DNA of 64,000 bases from [Bacillus] enclensis. Its GTDB lineage: Bacteria; Bacillota; Bacilli; Bacillales; Bacillaceae_B. The translations under genes were made by a program, and so were the position numbers. The DNA is taken from contig NZ_KQ758484.1 in NCBI RefSeq assembly GCF_001456935.1, forward strand, positions 62,001 to 126,000, read 5' to 3'. The stretch's first letter is position 1; each line of letters begins with the position of its first letter. The notes beneath the pieces are model-generated. The model was given only the letters and a program-made list of their open reading frames with translations, was not told the origin of the DNA and did not search any database. This document shows, one piece after another, positions 62,409 to 64,000 of the stretch.

Positions 62409-62502
62409 CCATACTGACATACTCTACAACTATTTGGTTGTACGCACGTGGTACCAGAGCAGCAAAACATGCTGAAAATGCCTTATCTAAAGGGTGAGTA
62501 AA

Positions 62503-63990
62503 ATGAAAAAGAAGGCATCTGATTCACTGGAAAAAAGGGTTTCGGCGATCCTTGAAGCATTGGGTGAAAGCTCGGACGTAAAAAAAAGACATCTCCATCT
62601 TCAAGGAAGCGACCGCAGCGCCTATCTATTATATATTGAGGGGATCGTGGATTCCGCTTCGATACAGCATCATATCATAGAGCCGCTGCTTAAAAAGCCG
62701 GCAATCAGTGATGATGATCTACTCATTCCATCCTTGACTCAATCTGTTCTGGAAATTCCGGAAATCAAGACGATCAAGGGTATGCAAAATGTCATTTCTG
62801 AACTGCTTGATGGGCAAACCATCATTTTGTTAGAAGAGCGGGAAGAAATCCTTTCAGCCGATACAGCCAAATGGCAGGAAAGGACCCTGTCAAGCCCTAA
62901 GGGTCAAAGGACCATTGAGGGACCCGATGTCGGTTTCACCGAAAGCAGGAGCGGCAATGTTGCATTGATCAGAAAATACGTAAAAAATCCCTTCATGCAT
63001 ATCGAAACGGAATCGTATGGGAAAGAAACCAATACTTCCGTGTCCCTTGTGTATTTAGAAAATATGGTAGACCTCGAAATCCTGAATGAAATCAAACGCA
63101 AACTGAATCAGATCTCGCTTGATTCGATTATAGGATCCAATTATATTGCCGAGTATCTGACAAAGGAATCGAAGACGATTTTCCCATTGACCTTGAATAC
63201 GGACCGTCCTGATGTCGCGTCGGCAGAAGTGCTGGAGGGGCGGGTGTGTATCGTGGTTGACGGATCGCCCTTCTGCCTGATCGCCCCGGCCGTATTCATC
63301 CAGTTTTTCCAGTCGTCGGATGATTATTATATCAACAGCGAAGCAGTGAAATTCGTGCGGCCGTTCCGCTTCATCCTTTTTTGGCTTTCCGTGTACATAC
63401 CCGCTCTTTATGTGGCTTTCACTACGTTCCATAAGGGGCTTCTGCCGGTGAATCTGTTGGTCGGATTCCTTGCCCAGAGGGAATCTGTCCCTTTTCCGAC
63501 CGTCTTTGAAGTACTCCTTGTCTTTATTTTGACAGAAGCCATTTATGAAGGATCGAGCCGGCTGCCGCAAAGCGTTGTCATCACCATCTCCCTGTTCGGT
63601 GCAATCGTATTCGGAGAGGCTTCCGTAGAGGCCCAGCTCGTTCAGCCTGTTACCCTGGTCATCATCAGTGCTTCATTCATCCTGTCGAGCATCATCCCGA
63701 TTGCCATCATGAGCTATGCCGTCAGGATTCTGAAGCTCATGCTCATTCTGCTCGGTGCCCTGCTCGGGTTATATGGAATTGCCTTATTCACTCTGATGCT
63801 TCTCGTGCACCTTTGTTATCTGCGGTCATTTACTGTCCCGTACCTTGCACCCGTCTCCCCTTTCACATGGCGCGATGTGGCCAAGGATGTATTTTTACGG
63901 AATCCAATCCCGGACATCAACAAAACCGTCCCATCCTTCCATAAGGAGGAGCCGTTGGAAACAAACGAGGAAAAGGAGAATGACTCTTGA
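62503..63990 (+). CDS. gerAA: Spore germination receptor subunit A (GerAA family)
   Basis: 495-residue A subunit of a GerA-type germinant receptor, located in the spore inner membrane where receptors respond to nutrients. A cytoplasmic N-terminal half (about 1-285) has family motifs DSDSAYLLYIEGIVD-like (here RSAYLLYIEGIVDS), GQTIILLE, GPDVGFTES and NVALIRKYV, followed by five to six transmembrane helices (from about 285) with PALYVAFTTFHKGLLP and AIVFGEASVEAQLVQP. I start it at ATG 62503 (AAGGGTGAG upstream); a GTG three codons earlier is possible. The specific receptor cannot be named. Confidence 0.9.
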   Translation: MKKKASDSLEKRVSAILEALGESSDVKKRHLHLQGSDRSAYLLYIEGIVDSASIQHHIIEPLLKKPAISDDDLLIPSLTQSVLEIPEIKTIKGMQNVISELLDGQTIILLEEREEILSADTAKWQERTLSSPKGQRTIEGPDVGFTESRSGNVALIRKYVKNPFMHIETESYGKETNTSVSLVYLENMVDLEILNEIKRKLNQISLDSIIGSNYIAEYLTKESKTIFPLTLNTDRPDVASAEVLEGRVCIVVDGSPFCLIAPAVFIQFFQSSDDYYINSEAVKFVRPFRFILFWLSVYIPALYVAFTTFHKGLLPVNLLVGFLAQRESVPFPTVFEVLLVFILTEAIYEGSSRLPQSVVITISLFGAIVFGEASVEAQLVQPVTLVIISASFILSSIIPIAIMSYAVRILKLMLILLGALLGLYGIALFTLMLLVHLCYLRSFTVPYLAPVSPFTWRDVAKDVFLRNPIPDINKTVPSFHKEEPLETNEEKENDS

Positions 63991-64000
63991 ATCTGACCAA
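63987..64000 (+). CDS. Start of the next germinant receptor gene (partial)
   Basis: TTG at 63987 overlaps the gerAA stop by 3 nt and has AAGGAG about 9 nt upstream. Only four codons are visible; by gene order it should encode GerAB or GerAC. Confidence 0.4.

Overview
The window looks like a chromosomal stretch of a spore-forming member of the Bacillaceae (Bacillus or a close relative). Evidence: a GerA-type germinant receptor gene behind a sigma-G-like promoter, strong GGAGG ribosome sites with TTG and GTG starts, YitT, DUF3231, YozG/YoaS, DinB/YfiT-type proteins, and near-consensus Fur and PerR boxes. No rRNA, tRNA, phage, integrase, CRISPR array or intact transposase gene is visible. The species cannot be named from the sequence.

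Layout. 1-2.1 kb: Fur-controlled EfeM/EfeB iron uptake. 2.1-2.9 kb: a repeat-rich intergenic island. 2.9-12 kb: YitT, an ECF sigma/DUF4179 pair, DinB, YCII, PaiB, a 34-residue ORF, an oxidoreductase, an HXXEE protein that seems to start at ATA, another DinB and an alpha/beta hydrolase. 12-15.5 kb: GntR regulator divergent from an opine-dehydrogenase-family enzyme and a sodium:solute symporter. 15.7-19.6 kb: PadR/HAAS/serine hydrolase operon and a membrane-protein pair, one gene broken by an in-frame TGA. 19.9-22.6 kb: MFS transporter and MBL hydrolase. 22.8-27.9 kb: response regulator, sensor kinase, ABC ATPase and FtsX-type permease. 28-36 kb: HhH-AlkD fusion, AAC(3)-like enzyme, DUF1445, nucleoside hydrolase, VWA lipoprotein and small proteins. 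36-41 kb: four-carbon sugar acid catabolism (GntR; dehydrogenase, kinase, GntP permease). 41-42.2 kb: phosphotransferase preceded by a leader peptide and terminator. 42.2-48.8 kb: DUF2798, acyl-CoA ligase, a second ECF sigma/anti-sigma pair (sigma gene apparently starting at ATC), GNAT, DinB, SRPBCC. 49-51.2 kb: katG with a PerR box. 51.6-57.6 kb: HxlR/VOC, DUF3231, zinc alcohol dehydrogenase, MBL hydrolase, lactonase, diphthine-ammonia-ligase-like protein. 57.9-64 kb: membrane proteins, DUF3891, DUF817, YozG/YoaS, gerAA.

The most unusual content is between genes. Seven arrays of short units repeat every 20 or 21 nt (about two helical turns). A separate hairpin family with core GGTACCTGTCCCC has covarying stem ends and sits at gene 3' ends. 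At four loci the hairpin lies about 76-82 nt from the nearest array unit, so the two appear to form one composite element of roughly 200 nt. I do not know a description of it. Other points worth checking are the attenuator-like leader at 42.0-42.2 kb, two genes with near-cognate starts, three GTAYAC palindromes spaced exactly 21 bp, and a 0.6-kb segment bounded by inverted repeats at 59.8-60.4 kb.
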